Shown here: in pieces, positions 25,033 through 33,394 of the stretch | Layout of the letters: each line of letters opens with the position of its first letter | Numbering within the stretch: position 1 is the first letter of the stretch | NCBI RefSeq assembly: GCF_020860125.1 | Contig: NZ_JAJBUX010000113.1 | Location: 1 to 34,999 of the forward strand | DNA length: 34,999 nucleotides | Direction: 5' to 3' | From: Cloacibacillus sp. | Lineage (GTDB): Bacteria > Synergistota > Synergistia > Synergistales > Synergistaceae | Position numbers and translations under genes: made by a program | Notes under the pieces: model-generated | Seen by the model: the letters and a program-made list of their open reading frames with translations, nothing else | Database searches by the model: none | What the model was told of the DNA's origin: nothing

Positions 25033-25691
25033 CGGCAAACGAAGACATATTGCTTAAGCTGACCCCCGAAGAGAGGGCGGCGATGAAAAAAACACTCTGG
25101 GAGGAGACGAAGGCCAACACCCTCGCTTGCCGCGCCTGTCCGCTCGCGGAGACGCGGACCAAAGTCGTCTTCGGCGACGGCGACCCCGATACAAAGCTGT
25201 TGTTTATCGGCGAGGGACCCGGAGCCGACGAAGACGCGCAGGGTCTGCCCTTCGTCGGCAGGGCCGGACAGCTTCTTACCCAGATACTCACCGCGGCGGA
25301 GATCAGCCGCAAGGACGTCTACATAACGAACATCGTGAAATGCCGGCCGCCGGAAAACCGCGTGCCGACGCCCGCGGAGACGGTGATCTGCGACAAACAC
25401 CTGCAGACCCAGATAATGCTGATAAACCCCGCGCTGATGGTGCTGCTCGGAAACACGCCCGCGCGCTGGATACTGCAGACGAGCGAGGGCATTACGAAAC
25501 TCCGCGGACGCTGGTTTGAATGGCACGGGATCGCCGTCATGCCGATGTTCCATCCAAGCTATCTGCTGCGCAACGCCAGCTCCAAAGAGGGCAGCCCCAA
25601 ACACCTGACCTGGCTGGACATCCAGGAGGTCAAGCGCCAGTGGGACGCCGTCAAGGCGACCGGTTCGATAAGCGGCATCAAATTCGGCTAG
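25029..25691 (+). CDS. Family-4 uracil-DNA glycosylase with Fe-S cluster
   Basis: The 220-residue enzyme removes uracil from DNA to start base-excision repair. Family-4 features: four cysteines for a 4Fe-4S cluster at Cys34 and Cys37 (CRACPLAETRT), Cys105 (NIVKCRPPENR) and Cys121, the catalytic-region motif GEGPGADEDAQGLPFVGRAG at 61-80, and the late HPSYLLRN motif. It starts by a 4-bp ATGA overlap with the P-loop/Asp23 gene. Sitting inside an envelope gene run is probably incidental. Confidence 0.93.
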   Translation: MTANEDILLKLTPEERAAMKKTLWEETKANTLACRACPLAETRTKVVFGDGDPDTKLLFIGEGPGADEDAQGLPFVGRAGQLLTQILTAAEISRKDVYITNIVKCRPPENRVPTPAETVICDKHLQTQIMLINPALMVLLGNTPARWILQTSEGITKLRGRWFEWHGIAVMPMFHPSYLLRNASSKEGSPKHLTWLDIQEVKRQWDAVKATGSISGIKFG

Positions 25692-25707
25692 GACAGACGA
25701 CAACGAC

Positions 25708-26397
25708 ATGGAAAAGAAAAAACTCGAACACGTGGCGATCATCATGGACGGCAACGGGCGCTGGGCAAAATCCCGGCATCTGCCGCGTGTCATGGGCCAC
25801 CATGCCGGGGTGCGGGCCGTGGAGCGCACCGTGCGCGCCGCGAAGGAGCTCGGGATACCCTATATTTCGCTCTACGCCTTCTCGACGGAGAACTGGAAGC
25901 GCCCCAAGGGCGAGGTGCTCGGCCTCATGGGGCTCTTCCGCTACTATATGAGCTCAAAACTCAACGAACTATGCAAAGAGGAGACCCGTATGCGCTTCGC
26001 GGGAGACCTCGCGGCGCTGCCGGAGGACATCCGGCAGATACTGCGCAGCGCCGAGGAAAAAACGGGAAAATACACGGAACGCCAGCTTATTGTCTGTTTA
26101 AACTACGGCGGACGCAAAGAAATTATAGACGCCATAAATAAAATAACTACCCAAAATCCACAGACAACGGTAACCGAGGAGATGCTGCGGGAGAACCTTT
26201 ACCTGCCCGACATACCCGATCCAGACCTCATCATCCGCACCAGCGGCGAGCTGCGCCTCAGTAACTTCTGGCTCTGGCAAAGCTCTTACAGTGAATACTA
26301 TTTTACGGACAAATATTGGCCCGATTTCAATAAAGAAGACCTTGAGGAGGCTGTCAAAGATTACTATGAAAGAGAACGCCGTTATGGAAAAGCTTAA
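25708..26397 (+). CDS. uppS: Undecaprenyl diphosphate synthase (isoprenyl transferase)
   Basis: The 229-residue cis-prenyltransferase condenses isopentenyl diphosphate units into the undecaprenyl carrier lipid. Signatures: IIMDGNGRWAKS with the catalytic Asp14, GHHAGVRAVERTV, LYAFSTENWKRP, LIIRTSGELRLSNFWLWQ and YSEYYFTDKYWPDF. Length is slightly below the usual 240-255 but all motifs are present. It overlaps cdsA and heads the uppS-cdsA-dxr-rseP-ispG block, an order seen in many bacteria. Confidence 0.96.
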   Translation: MEKKKLEHVAIIMDGNGRWAKSRHLPRVMGHHAGVRAVERTVRAAKELGIPYISLYAFSTENWKRPKGEVLGLMGLFRYYMSSKLNELCKEETRMRFAGDLAALPEDIRQILRSAEEKTGKYTERQLIVCLNYGGRKEIIDAINKITTQNPQTTVTEEMLRENLYLPDIPDPDLIIRTSGELRLSNFWLWQSSYSEYYFTDKYWPDFNKEDLEEAVKDYYERERRYGKA

Positions 26398-27217
26398 AGA
26401 ATTTTTCCGCTCCAGCCCCGACCTGCAGCTGCGGGCATTCAGCAGCATATTTATCGTACTGGCGGTAATTGGAGGAATCGTCCTCGGAGGACACGTCTGG
26501 AGCGCGATCGTCATCCTCATCGCGATGCTCTCGCTCTGGGAGTTCTACAAACTGCAGTCGGCGAAGCTCAGCACCTCGCCGGCGCTGATCATGGTTTCCG
26601 GGCTCTTTATCCTGCTCGGCACGGCCTTCGGCCTCATGAGCATCGCGACCATCCTCTGCTCAATCTCGGCGATAGCCTTCATCGCGCTCTTTCTTGAGGT
26701 GCTGAAGCGCCAGGTCTCGGGAGAAAGCAACGCGCTCGTGACCATGGGAGCCACCGTGGCCGGTATCGCCTACGTCGTGCTGCCGTGGTCCTTCATGATC
26801 CTGATACGCTCGCGCGAGCTCGGCGCGATGTTCCTCATCACGCTGTTCTTCTGCACCTGGAGCTGCGACGTCGCGGCCTACTTTGTCGGCAGCCATCTGG
26901 GCAGGAATCTCCTCTGCAGCCAGGTCAGCCCCCACAAGACGTGGGAGGGCTTCCTCGGCGGAGCGGCGGCGAGCTTCATGTGCGGCGGCCTCTTGGCGCT
27001 CCTCTTTTCCTTCCCGCCGATGCCGCTGCTGCTGATGGGGCTGCTCTGCGGGATAGCGGGACAGCTCGGCGACCTTGGCGAATCGGTGCTCAAGCGCGAG
27101 GCCGGCGTCAAAGACACCGGCTCGATAATTCCAGGACACGGCGGCCTGCTCGATCGATTTGACAGCATTCTCGTCAATGGTACGCTTGCGTTCGTCATAT
27201 TTGAGCTGGTAGGATAA
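26384..27217 (+). CDS. cdsA: Phosphatidate cytidylyltransferase
   Basis: The 277-residue inner-membrane enzyme makes CDP-diacylglycerol from phosphatidate and CTP. It has several hydrophobic helices from about residue 20 onward and the family signature at the C-terminus (KREAGVKDTGSIIPGHGG, then LLDRFDS). I prefer ATG 26384, which overlaps uppS by 14 bp. ATG 26366 is an in-frame alternative; the frame stays open further upstream only because it runs inside uppS. It ends 3 bp before dxr. Confidence 0.95.
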   Translation: MEKLKEFFRSSPDLQLRAFSSIFIVLAVIGGIVLGGHVWSAIVILIAMLSLWEFYKLQSAKLSTSPALIMVSGLFILLGTAFGLMSIATILCSISAIAFIALFLEVLKRQVSGESNALVTMGATVAGIAYVVLPWSFMILIRSRELGAMFLITLFFCTWSCDVAAYFVGSHLGRNLLCSQVSPHKTWEGFLGGAAASFMCGGLLALLFSFPPMPLLLMGLLCGIAGQLGDLGESVLKREAGVKDTGSIIPGHGGLLDRFDSILVNGTLAFVIFELVG

Positions 27218-27220
27218 AAA

Positions 27221-28378
27221 ATGAAAAAGATCCGGCTTGCGGTAACGGGAGCCACCGGCAGCGTCGGCGGCGCGGTACTTGACATCTGCGCCCGCTTCCC
27301 GCAGCTATTTGAGATAAGGGCGCTGGCGGCCAAAAGCAACGCGAAAAAGCTGGCGGAGCTTGGCCGAAGGCACGGCGCGAAGTTGCTCTGCCTCACGGAG
27401 CCGGAAGATAAAAACTGGCGCGAAGAGGGCTTTACCTGCCTCTCCGGCGTCGATGGGCTCACGGAGATGGTGGAGGAGCCCTCTGTCGACCACGCGGTAT
27501 TCGCCTCGTCGGGCGTCGCCGCGATCAAGGCGCTGCAAAAGGCCCTTACGCGCGGCATCGACGTCTCTCTCGCGAATAAAGAAAGCATCGTCGTCGCGGG
27601 GCCCTGGGTGATGCCATTAATAAAGCGGGCTGACCAGCTGCGCCCTGTGGACAGCGAGCACAGCGCCGTCTGGCAGTGCCTGCGCGACGCTCCGAAAGAG
27701 GAGGTCTCGCGTATCTGGCTCACGGCATCTGGCGGCCCTTTCCGTGACTACAGCGCCGCGCAGATGGAAGGGGTGACGCCGGAGGCGGCGCTCAATCACC
27801 CCGTCTGGAAGATGGGGCCGAAAATCACCGTCGACAGCGCCACGCTGATGAACAAGGGCATCGAATGTATCGAGGCTATGCAGCTGTTCGGCCTGCCCGC
27901 GGAAAGGGTCGGCGCGCTCATACATCCGCGCTCTCAGGTACATGGGATGGCGGAGTTCATCGACGGCACCGTCAGGCTGCTGCTCTCGCAGGCGGATATG
28001 AGACTGCCCGCGGCGGCGGCCATCGCCTGGCCCAGGCGCTTGCCGCTGGCCGAAAATGCCCTGCCGCCAATCGAGCCGGGGGACTGGGAGCTTTGCTTCC
28101 GTGAGATAGACGAGAAACTTTTCCCCTGCTTCGCGCTCGCGCGCGAGGCGGGACGGCTCGGAGGAGCCTACCCGGCGCTGCTTGTGGGAGCCGACGAGAG
28201 CGCCGTCAGACATTTCCTCAATCACGAGATATCATACCGGGCCATCGCGGAGATCATCTCGGAGGTGCTTGAAGCCTGCGGCGAAAAAACGCCGCGGACG
28301 CTTGAAGAGGCTGTCGCCCTCATCGAAGCGGGCGAAAAGATGGCGGATAAGATATGCAGAGACCGGAGGAACAGATAA
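27221..28378 (+). CDS. dxr: 1-deoxy-D-xylulose 5-phosphate reductoisomerase
   Basis: The 385-residue NADPH-dependent enzyme carries out the second step of the MEP isoprenoid pathway and is the target of fosmidomycin. It shows the NADPH-binding GATGSVGGAVLD at the N-terminus, SLANKESIVVAGP, the PVDSEHSAVWQCL metal/substrate loop, TASGGPFRD, and NHPVWKMGPKITVDSATLMNKG. Its stop is directly followed by the TTG of rseP. With ispG downstream it shows the organism uses the MEP route. Confidence 0.97.
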   Translation: MKKIRLAVTGATGSVGGAVLDICARFPQLFEIRALAAKSNAKKLAELGRRHGAKLLCLTEPEDKNWREEGFTCLSGVDGLTEMVEEPSVDHAVFASSGVAAIKALQKALTRGIDVSLANKESIVVAGPWVMPLIKRADQLRPVDSEHSAVWQCLRDAPKEEVSRIWLTASGGPFRDYSAAQMEGVTPEAALNHPVWKMGPKITVDSATLMNKGIECIEAMQLFGLPAERVGALIHPRSQVHGMAEFIDGTVRLLLSQADMRLPAAAAIAWPRRLPLAENALPPIEPGDWELCFREIDEKLFPCFALAREAGRLGGAYPALLVGADESAVRHFLNHEISYRAIAEIISEVLEACGEKTPRTLEEAVALIEAGEKMADKICRDRRNR

Positions 28379-29425
28379 TTGATAAGTATCATTTCGTTTC
28401 TGATAGTAATAGGAATATGCGTGATGTCGCACGAGGGCGGCCACTACTGGGCGGCCCGCTTCCGCGACGTCATGATACACGAGTACTCGTTCGGTATGGG
28501 GCCGGTGCTCTGGAGCCGGCGCAGGGGCGAGACGCAGTACTCCTTCCGCGCCTTTCCCATCGGCGGATTTGTGAAGCTTGAGGGTGAGGACGCCGGAGAA
28601 GAGGGAGAAGAAAAACCGGCGGACTACGACCCCAAACGCTCGCTGGCCAATAAAAAGCCCTGGGAGCGCATCCTGATCATAGGCGCGGGGGCCTCGGTAA
28701 ACATCGCCCTCGCCTGGCTGCTGACGGCGGCCTACCTCAGCGGTTACGGCGTCTACAACATGGAGACGCCGAAACTGGGAAACATCATGGAAAACACCCC
28801 GGCCTACAGCGCCGGGCTCAAAAGCGGCGACGTCATCAGGAGCATCGACGGCAAAGAGCTTAAAAACTGGGCGGATATCAGAAAAAACATCCAGAATAAA
28901 GACAAAAATGGAGACCGTTTTGAAATCACCGTCGACCGCGGCGGTGAGGAGAAAAACTTCACGGTCGACGTGCCGGTAGACAAAGAGGCCGGTGGCCGCC
29001 TGCTCGGCGTACAGCCCTCTCACGAAAAATCCCCGATCCTGAAGGCGCTCGGCACGGCCTTCACCTACTCGTGGAAGATGAGCGTGGAAATACTGAGCGG
29101 CCTATGGATGGCGCTCACCGGACAGATAAAGGCCGACGTCACCGGCCCCGTGGGCATTGCGACGATGGCGGGGGACGCCTTCCGCGAGGGCTTCTGGACC
29201 TTCATCGCCTTCCTCGGCGTGATAAACCTCAACCTCGGCCTGCTCAACCTGCTGCCCTTCCCGGCGCTGGACGGCGGGCGGATAATCTTCATCCTCGTGG
29301 AACTGGTGACGCGCCGCAAAGTACCGGAGAGAGTGGAGACTATGATACACTACGCGGGCTTCATCATCCTGCTCGCGCTGATCTTCCTCGTCACCGGCAA
29401 AGACATCTACAGACTGATACAGTAG
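28379..29425 (+). CDS. rseP: RIP metalloprotease RseP (site-2 protease family)
   Basis: The 348-residue membrane zinc protease cleaves transmembrane substrates, such as anti-sigma factors and signal-peptide remnants. The zinc motif HEGGH lies in TM1 (His18, Glu19, His22). One PDZ domain follows (LKSGDVIRSIDGKELKNW). The third zinc ligand is in the C-terminal LPFPALDGGRI, and the protein ends in a TM helix. Having one PDZ rather than the two of E. coli is normal for many phyla. The TTG start 28379 has GGAGG at 28366-28370 and follows the dxr stop without a gap. Confidence 0.95.
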   Translation: MISIISFLIVIGICVMSHEGGHYWAARFRDVMIHEYSFGMGPVLWSRRRGETQYSFRAFPIGGFVKLEGEDAGEEGEEKPADYDPKRSLANKKPWERILIIGAGASVNIALAWLLTAAYLSGYGVYNMETPKLGNIMENTPAYSAGLKSGDVIRSIDGKELKNWADIRKNIQNKDKNGDRFEITVDRGGEEKNFTVDVPVDKEAGGRLLGVQPSHEKSPILKALGTAFTYSWKMSVEILSGLWMALTGQIKADVTGPVGIATMAGDAFREGFWTFIAFLGVINLNLGLLNLLPFPALDGGRIIFILVELVTRRKVPERVETMIHYAGFIILLALIFLVTGKDIYRLIQ

Positions 29426-29438
29426 GAGCTGATTCGCC

Positions 29439-30485
29439 ATGGGCAGCAGAAAGAGCGTCTCTATCGAAGGGCTGAAAATCGGAGGCGGCGCGCCGGTGCG
29501 CGTCGAAAGCATGCTGAAAACACGCCTCACGGATATCGCGGGCGGCACGGCGGAGACGGCGAAACTGGCCGCCGCGGGCTGTGAGCTCGCGAGAGTGGCG
29601 CTGCCGGAAGAATCTCTCGCCGCGCCCTTCGCGGAACTCATCAAAAAAAGCCCTCTGCCGCTCATGGCGGACATCCACTTTGACCACAGGCTCGCCCTCG
29701 TGGCCTTCAGGGCTGGCTGCCGGGCCATCAGGATTAATCCCGGCAACATGAGCGGCTCCGCCGGGCTTGCCGAGGTGACCGCCGCCGCGAAAGACCTGGG
29801 GGCCGTCATACGCATCGGGGCCAACGGCGGCTCCCTCAACAACGCCCAGCTTGAGAGATCGGGCGGCGACAGGGGAGCGGCGCTCGTACTGGCCGTCGAA
29901 GAACAGCTCAAAATGCTTCTGGAAAACAAATTTGAAGATATCATAATCTCCGCGAAATCCTCCTCGGTGAAGGAGACGGCGCGCGCGAACGCCATACTTG
30001 CCAATCGCTGGCCCTTCCCGCTCCACATCGGCATCACCGAGGCCGGCTGTGGCAATTCGGGGATCGTCAAGGGCGCGGTCGGCATCGGCCTGATGCTCGC
30101 GCAGGGGATCGGCGACACCATCCGCGTCAGCCTCACCTCTCCGGGCGAAGAAGAGGTCGAAACGGGCTACAACATACTTCAGGCCCTCGGACTGCGCAGC
30201 AGGGGCTGGCAGCTCGTCAGCTGTCCCACCTGCGGCCGCCGCCGTATTGAAGTCGCCGTGCTCGTTGAAAAACTCCGCGCCGTCATACCGCCGACGGCAA
30301 ACAACGGCATGACCATCGCCGTGATGGGCTGCGAGGTGAACGGACCGAAAGAGGCCTCGGGAGCCGACTTCGGCGTCGCCGGAAGCCCCAACGGCTTCAT
30401 CGTCTTCAAAAAAGGCGCCTTCGTCTGCCGCGGTGAAATGGAAGATTTTGAAAAAATCATCCGCGAACAGATTGTGATTTACTAA
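29439..30485 (+). CDS. ispG: 4-hydroxy-3-methylbut-2-en-1-yl diphosphate synthase
   Basis: The 348-residue iron-sulfur enzyme forms HMBPP, the penultimate MEP-pathway intermediate. An N-terminal TIM-barrel region (VRVESMLKTRLTD, MADIHFDHRLAL, IRINPGN) is followed by the cluster domain with cysteines in CPTCGRRRIE and GCEVNGPKEA. This is the short, GcpE-like two-domain form. It is the last gene of the envelope/isoprenoid run; the next gene has its own promoter after a 168-bp AT-rich gap. Confidence 0.96.
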   Translation: MGSRKSVSIEGLKIGGGAPVRVESMLKTRLTDIAGGTAETAKLAAAGCELARVALPEESLAAPFAELIKKSPLPLMADIHFDHRLALVAFRAGCRAIRINPGNMSGSAGLAEVTAAAKDLGAVIRIGANGGSLNNAQLERSGGDRGAALVLAVEEQLKMLLENKFEDIIISAKSSSVKETARANAILANRWPFPLHIGITEAGCGNSGIVKGAVGIGLMLAQGIGDTIRVSLTSPGEEEVETGYNILQALGLRSRGWQLVSCPTCGRRRIEVAVLVEKLRAVIPPTANNGMTIAVMGCEVNGPKEASGADFGVAGSPNGFIVFKKGAFVCRGEMEDFEKIIREQIVIY

Positions 30486-30530
30486 ACTTAGACAAATATA
30501 AAGTTTAACTATCCTTTGTGAAAAAACATG

Positions 30531-30559
30531 TTGACGAAATGGGGATAAAAATATAAGAT
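30531..30559 (+). promoter_or_regulatory. Candidate promoter of arcA
   Basis: TTGACG (30531-30536) is followed by TATAAG at 30552-30557 (15-bp spacer) or TAAGAT at 30554-30559 (17-bp spacer). The region is AT-rich, unlike the flanking genes. Confidence 0.6.
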
Positions 30560-30622
30560 AGTCATGTAGTGTTGGTATTTCAAACTTTTTACCTTCTCAG
30601 CGCAAAAAATATATTGCAACAT

Positions 30623-30640
30623 AAGTTTTAATAAAAACTT
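30623..30640 (+). promoter_or_regulatory. Inverted repeat just upstream of the arcA ribosome-binding site
   Basis: AAGTTTT (30623-30629) and AAAACTT (30634-30640) are perfectly complementary with a 4-base loop, ending one base before AGGAGGT. It could be an operator, for instance for an arginine regulator, or an RNA hairpin affecting translation. A related TAAACTT/AAGTTTA pair occurs at 30483-30507. Confidence 0.4.
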
Positions 30641-30653
30641 AGGAGGTGTAAAA

Positions 30654-31889
30654 ATGAACCAGGAAAGCCAATTTAGTGTATTCTCTGAGACAGGGCCGCT
30701 CCGACAGGTGATGCTTCACAGGCCCGGCAAGGAGATCGACCGGCTTACCATTGAGAACATGGACGAGCTTCTCTTCGACGACCTTCTCTGGCTCGCGCAG
30801 GCACAGAAAGAGCATGACAACTTTGCCGAAATACTGCGAAAAGAGGGGACCGAGGTCCTCTACTTCAGCGACTGCCTCGCGCAGGTTATGGATTCCGTAC
30901 CGGTCCGCGAGCAGCTTATTAAGGATGTATTCAGGTTCGAGTGCCTTGACCGACGACTTTCGGAGGCCTTCATAACAGAGCTGATGAACATACCGTCAAA
31001 AGAGCTGGCGGATCATCTCATTGAAGGCTACACCAAAAAAGAGGTCAGAGAGATCTGCAAATGCAATTTGAGCTTAGTTTCATCCGTTGACAACGGCAGT
31101 GATTTTATCATCCACCCCATCCCAAACCTTTACTTCCAACGCGACCCGGCAATCACCGTGGCAAACGGTATCATAATCGGACAGATGACCTTTGAGGCCC
31201 GCCGCATTGAGCCGCTCTACTGGAAATACATCGTCGGCCACCACCACAGATTCAAAGGAATGCAGATACTATTCGGAGACGCGCCCGACGAAGTATGGCC
31301 GCAGAAGGTCGAGGGCGGAGACCTGCTCGTGATCTCCGGCGACACCATGGCCATCGGCGTATCGCAGCGCACCGCGCCGACCACCGTTCAGCGTATCGGC
31401 CGCAACCTTGCCTCGCGCACCCCGATTAAGCGCATCTTCGCCTTTGAGATTCCCAAAGAACGTTACTGCATGCATCTTGACACCGTCTTTACGATGGTCG
31501 ACCGCGACGCCTTCTGTATCTACCCGCCGATCCTCGAGTCGCTCAAAGTATGGCAGCTCGACTACAGCGACGATGGACGGCTCGTCAGCCTGGAACAGAA
31601 AGAAAACTGGCAGCGGTCGGTGGCCAACGCGCTGGGCTACGACAGCCTGCGTCTCATCAAAATGACGGCGCGCGACAAGGCAGAGATGGCGCGCGAACAG
31701 TGGCATGACGGCTGCAATACCTTCGCCGTCGCCCCTGGCAAAGTCGTCACCTACAACCGCAACATCAACGCCACAAAGATACTCAGGGACAATGGAATAG
31801 AGGTCCTTGAGCTCGAAGGGCCGGAGCTCGGCAGGGGACGCGGCGGCCCGCGCTGCATGTCCATGCCGCTCAACAGGCTGCCAATATAG
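30654..31889 (+). CDS. arcA: Arginine deiminase
   Basis: The 411-residue enzyme hydrolyses arginine to citrulline and ammonia, the first step of the fermentative arginine deiminase pathway. Family landmarks in order: SETGPLRQVMLHRPGKE, YFQRDPA (substrate-binding RDP), VEGGDLLV, CMHLDTVFTMVD (catalytic His), and the C-terminal GRGRGGPRCMSMPL with the nucleophile Cys401. It has a perfect AGGAGGT ribosome-binding site. The carbamoyltransferase gene follows at 121 bp with its own promoter. Carbamate kinase and the arginine/ornithine antiporter are not in the window. Confidence 0.97.
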   Translation: MNQESQFSVFSETGPLRQVMLHRPGKEIDRLTIENMDELLFDDLLWLAQAQKEHDNFAEILRKEGTEVLYFSDCLAQVMDSVPVREQLIKDVFRFECLDRRLSEAFITELMNIPSKELADHLIEGYTKKEVREICKCNLSLVSSVDNGSDFIIHPIPNLYFQRDPAITVANGIIIGQMTFEARRIEPLYWKYIVGHHHRFKGMQILFGDAPDEVWPQKVEGGDLLVISGDTMAIGVSQRTAPTTVQRIGRNLASRTPIKRIFAFEIPKERYCMHLDTVFTMVDRDAFCIYPPILESLKVWQLDYSDDGRLVSLEQKENWQRSVANALGYDSLRLIKMTARDKAEMAREQWHDGCNTFAVAPGKVVTYNRNINATKILRDNGIEVLELEGPELGRGRGGPRCMSMPLNRLPI

Positions 31890-31933
31890 AATTGTAAAAT
31901 ATAGTTAAAATTAAATTATCCAATAAAAAGCTA

Positions 31934-31961
31934 TTTACAAATTTCTAAAAAACGGTAAAAT
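31934..31961 (+). promoter_or_regulatory. Promoter of the ornithine carbamoyltransferase gene
   Basis: TTTACA (31934-31939), 16-bp spacer and TAAAAT (31956-31961), each 5 of 6 to consensus, lie in the AT-rich arcA-OTC gap. Confidence 0.65.
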
Positions 31962-32010
31962 ATACAACTTAAAATAAAGGAAATATCAAACTTGAAGGGA
32001 GCAATCATCT

Positions 32011-32964
32011 ATGCCTGTGAATCTTCGTAACCGCCATCTTATTTCGCTAAAGCACCATACCCCCGAGGAGATCAACTATCTGCTTGACCTCTCGGCAGAT
32101 CTCAAGAACAAAAAACGCGCCGGGATCAAGGGCAACCTCCTTGAGCGCAAAAACGTCGCGCTCATCTTCGAGAAGCCCTCGACCCGTACACGCTGCGCCT
32201 TTACCGTCGCCGCTATAGACGAGGGCGGGCATCCCGAATACCTTGGCAAAAACGACATCCAGCTCGGCCACAAAGAGGACGTCGCGGACACCGCCCGCGT
32301 CCTCGGACGCATGTTCGACGGCATCGAATTCCGCGGCTTCAGCCAGCAGGTCGTCGAGGACCTCGCGAAATACGCCGGCGTCCCCGTGTGGAACGGCCTC
32401 ACCGACGACTACCACCCGACGCAGGTGCTCGCCGACTTCCTCACCATCCGTGAGAACTTCGGCCGCCTCAAGGGCATCAAGCTCGTCTACGTCGGAGACG
32501 GACGCAACAACGTCGCCAACTCGCTGATGATCGGCGCCGCGAAGATGGGCATGCACTTCGTCGTCGGCTCGCCGAAAGAGCTCTTCCCCGATCCCGCCCT
32601 CGTCGCCGAGTGCGAGCAGATCGCGAAAGACTGCGAATCCGGCGCGACGATAACCGTCACCGACGACCCCAAGACCGCCGTCAAAGGCGCGGACGCCATC
32701 TACACCGACGTCTGGGCCTCCATGGGCGAAGAGGCGAAGGCCGCCGAGCGCAAGGCTCTGCTCAAACCCTATCAGGTCAACAAAGAGCTCATCGAGGCCA
32801 CCGGCAACGACGACGTCATCTTCCTGCACTGCCTCCCCGCTGTAAAGGGCAACGAAGTGACGGAAGAGGTATTTGAGTCGCGCCACGCAAGGCAGTTCGA
32901 CGAGGCCGAGAACCGTATGCATACCATCAAAGCGGTGATGGTCGCCAGCATCGGCAACTTCTAG
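32011..32964 (+). CDS. argF: Ornithine carbamoyltransferase (likely catabolic partner of arcA)
   Basis: The 317-residue transferase interconverts citrulline plus phosphate and carbamoyl phosphate plus ornithine. The carbamoyl-phosphate loop STRTRCAF lies near residue 56, and GHKEDVADTARVLGRMFDGIEFRG follows. YHPTQVLADFLTI, the SMGEE ornithine-side segment and HCLPA near residue 273 are all present. Sequence alone cannot separate anabolic (ArgF) from catabolic (ArcB) use; position behind arcA favours the catabolic role. The gene ends at TAG 32962-32964, where a long inverted repeat begins. Confidence 0.94.
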   Translation: MPVNLRNRHLISLKHHTPEEINYLLDLSADLKNKKRAGIKGNLLERKNVALIFEKPSTRTRCAFTVAAIDEGGHPEYLGKNDIQLGHKEDVADTARVLGRMFDGIEFRGFSQQVVEDLAKYAGVPVWNGLTDDYHPTQVLADFLTIRENFGRLKGIKLVYVGDGRNNVANSLMIGAAKMGMHFVVGSPKELFPDPALVAECEQIAKDCESGATITVTDDPKTAVKGADAIYTDVWASMGEEAKAAERKALLKPYQVNKELIEATGNDDVIFLHCLPAVKGNEVTEEVFESRHARQFDEAENRMHTIKAVMVASIGNF

Positions 32965-33091
32965 AAATCGGCGTTTATACGCGCCGTCTGCGTCATAACC
33001 TGCCCCCTGAGTGTCCTCGCCGTATGAAAATACGGCTCCGGTACTCAGGGGGCAAATTATTTAGCATCCAGCACGTCTAAACGCCGATTTC
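32964..33091. repeat. 128-bp nested palindrome behind argF, possible terminator
   Basis: Outer arms 32964-32984 and 33071-33091 are complementary over 21 bp with two mismatches. Inside, TGCCCCCTGAGT (33001-33012) pairs perfectly with ACTCAGGGGGCA (33043-33054), enclosing a third CCGTAT-GAAA-ATACGG hairpin. Only a broken T-run follows the inner stem. The outer arms match members of the 33-bp repeat family that fills the next 400 bp. Confidence 0.75.
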
Positions 33092-33201
33092 CTTCGGGTA
33101 GTGAAAGCGGTAAATTACGATTTCCTTTGGGTTGGGAAAGCGGTAAACTGCGGTTTATCTTCGAGAGGGGAAAAAGATAAATTGCGGTTTTTGTTCTTGT
33201 A
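33085..33201 (+). repeat. Left array of about 33-bp tandem repeats
   Basis: Degenerate units begin at 33085, 33118, 33151 and 33185 (spacing 33, 33, 34), each starting CGATTT or CGGTTT and containing AAAGCGGTAAA-like sequence. No spacers separate the units, so it is not a CRISPR array. Confidence 0.7.
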
Positions 33202-33376
33202 GCCTCCCTCTCTGAGGGAGGTGTCGGCCGCCCGTTTTTGGCGGCTGACGGAAGGAGTGTTGCTCTGTATGGCGCGGAAAGCGCGCCATACAGAGCCCGC
33301 GGCGAAAGCCGCGGGAGAACCGAAGGTCAACTCTCCCTCACCCCGCTTTGCGGGGAGCTCCCTCAGAGAGGGCGCC
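33202..33376. mobile_element. 175-bp MITE-like element with terminal inverted repeats
   Basis: The ends, 33202-33220 and 33358-33376, are inverted copies matching at 17 of 19 positions. The interior has a 15-bp perfect hairpin (33262-33276 with 33282-33296), an 8-bp hairpin with GAAA loop (33296-33303 with 33308-33315) and CCCCGC-TTT-GCGGGG (33341-33355). Read leftward it yields a peptide containing DTSLREGG, which I associate with spurious ORFs from a repeat common in gut anaerobes. No transposase is present; any mobility would be in trans. Confidence 0.6.
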
Positions 33377-33394
33377 TTTAAGGGCAAAGTCAAA

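Noticed and set aside
33115..33393. 92-codon minus-strand ORF across the 175-bp element
   Set aside because: It runs through hairpins and inverted repeats, and its DTSLREGG peptide is what such repeats commonly produce as spurious annotations.
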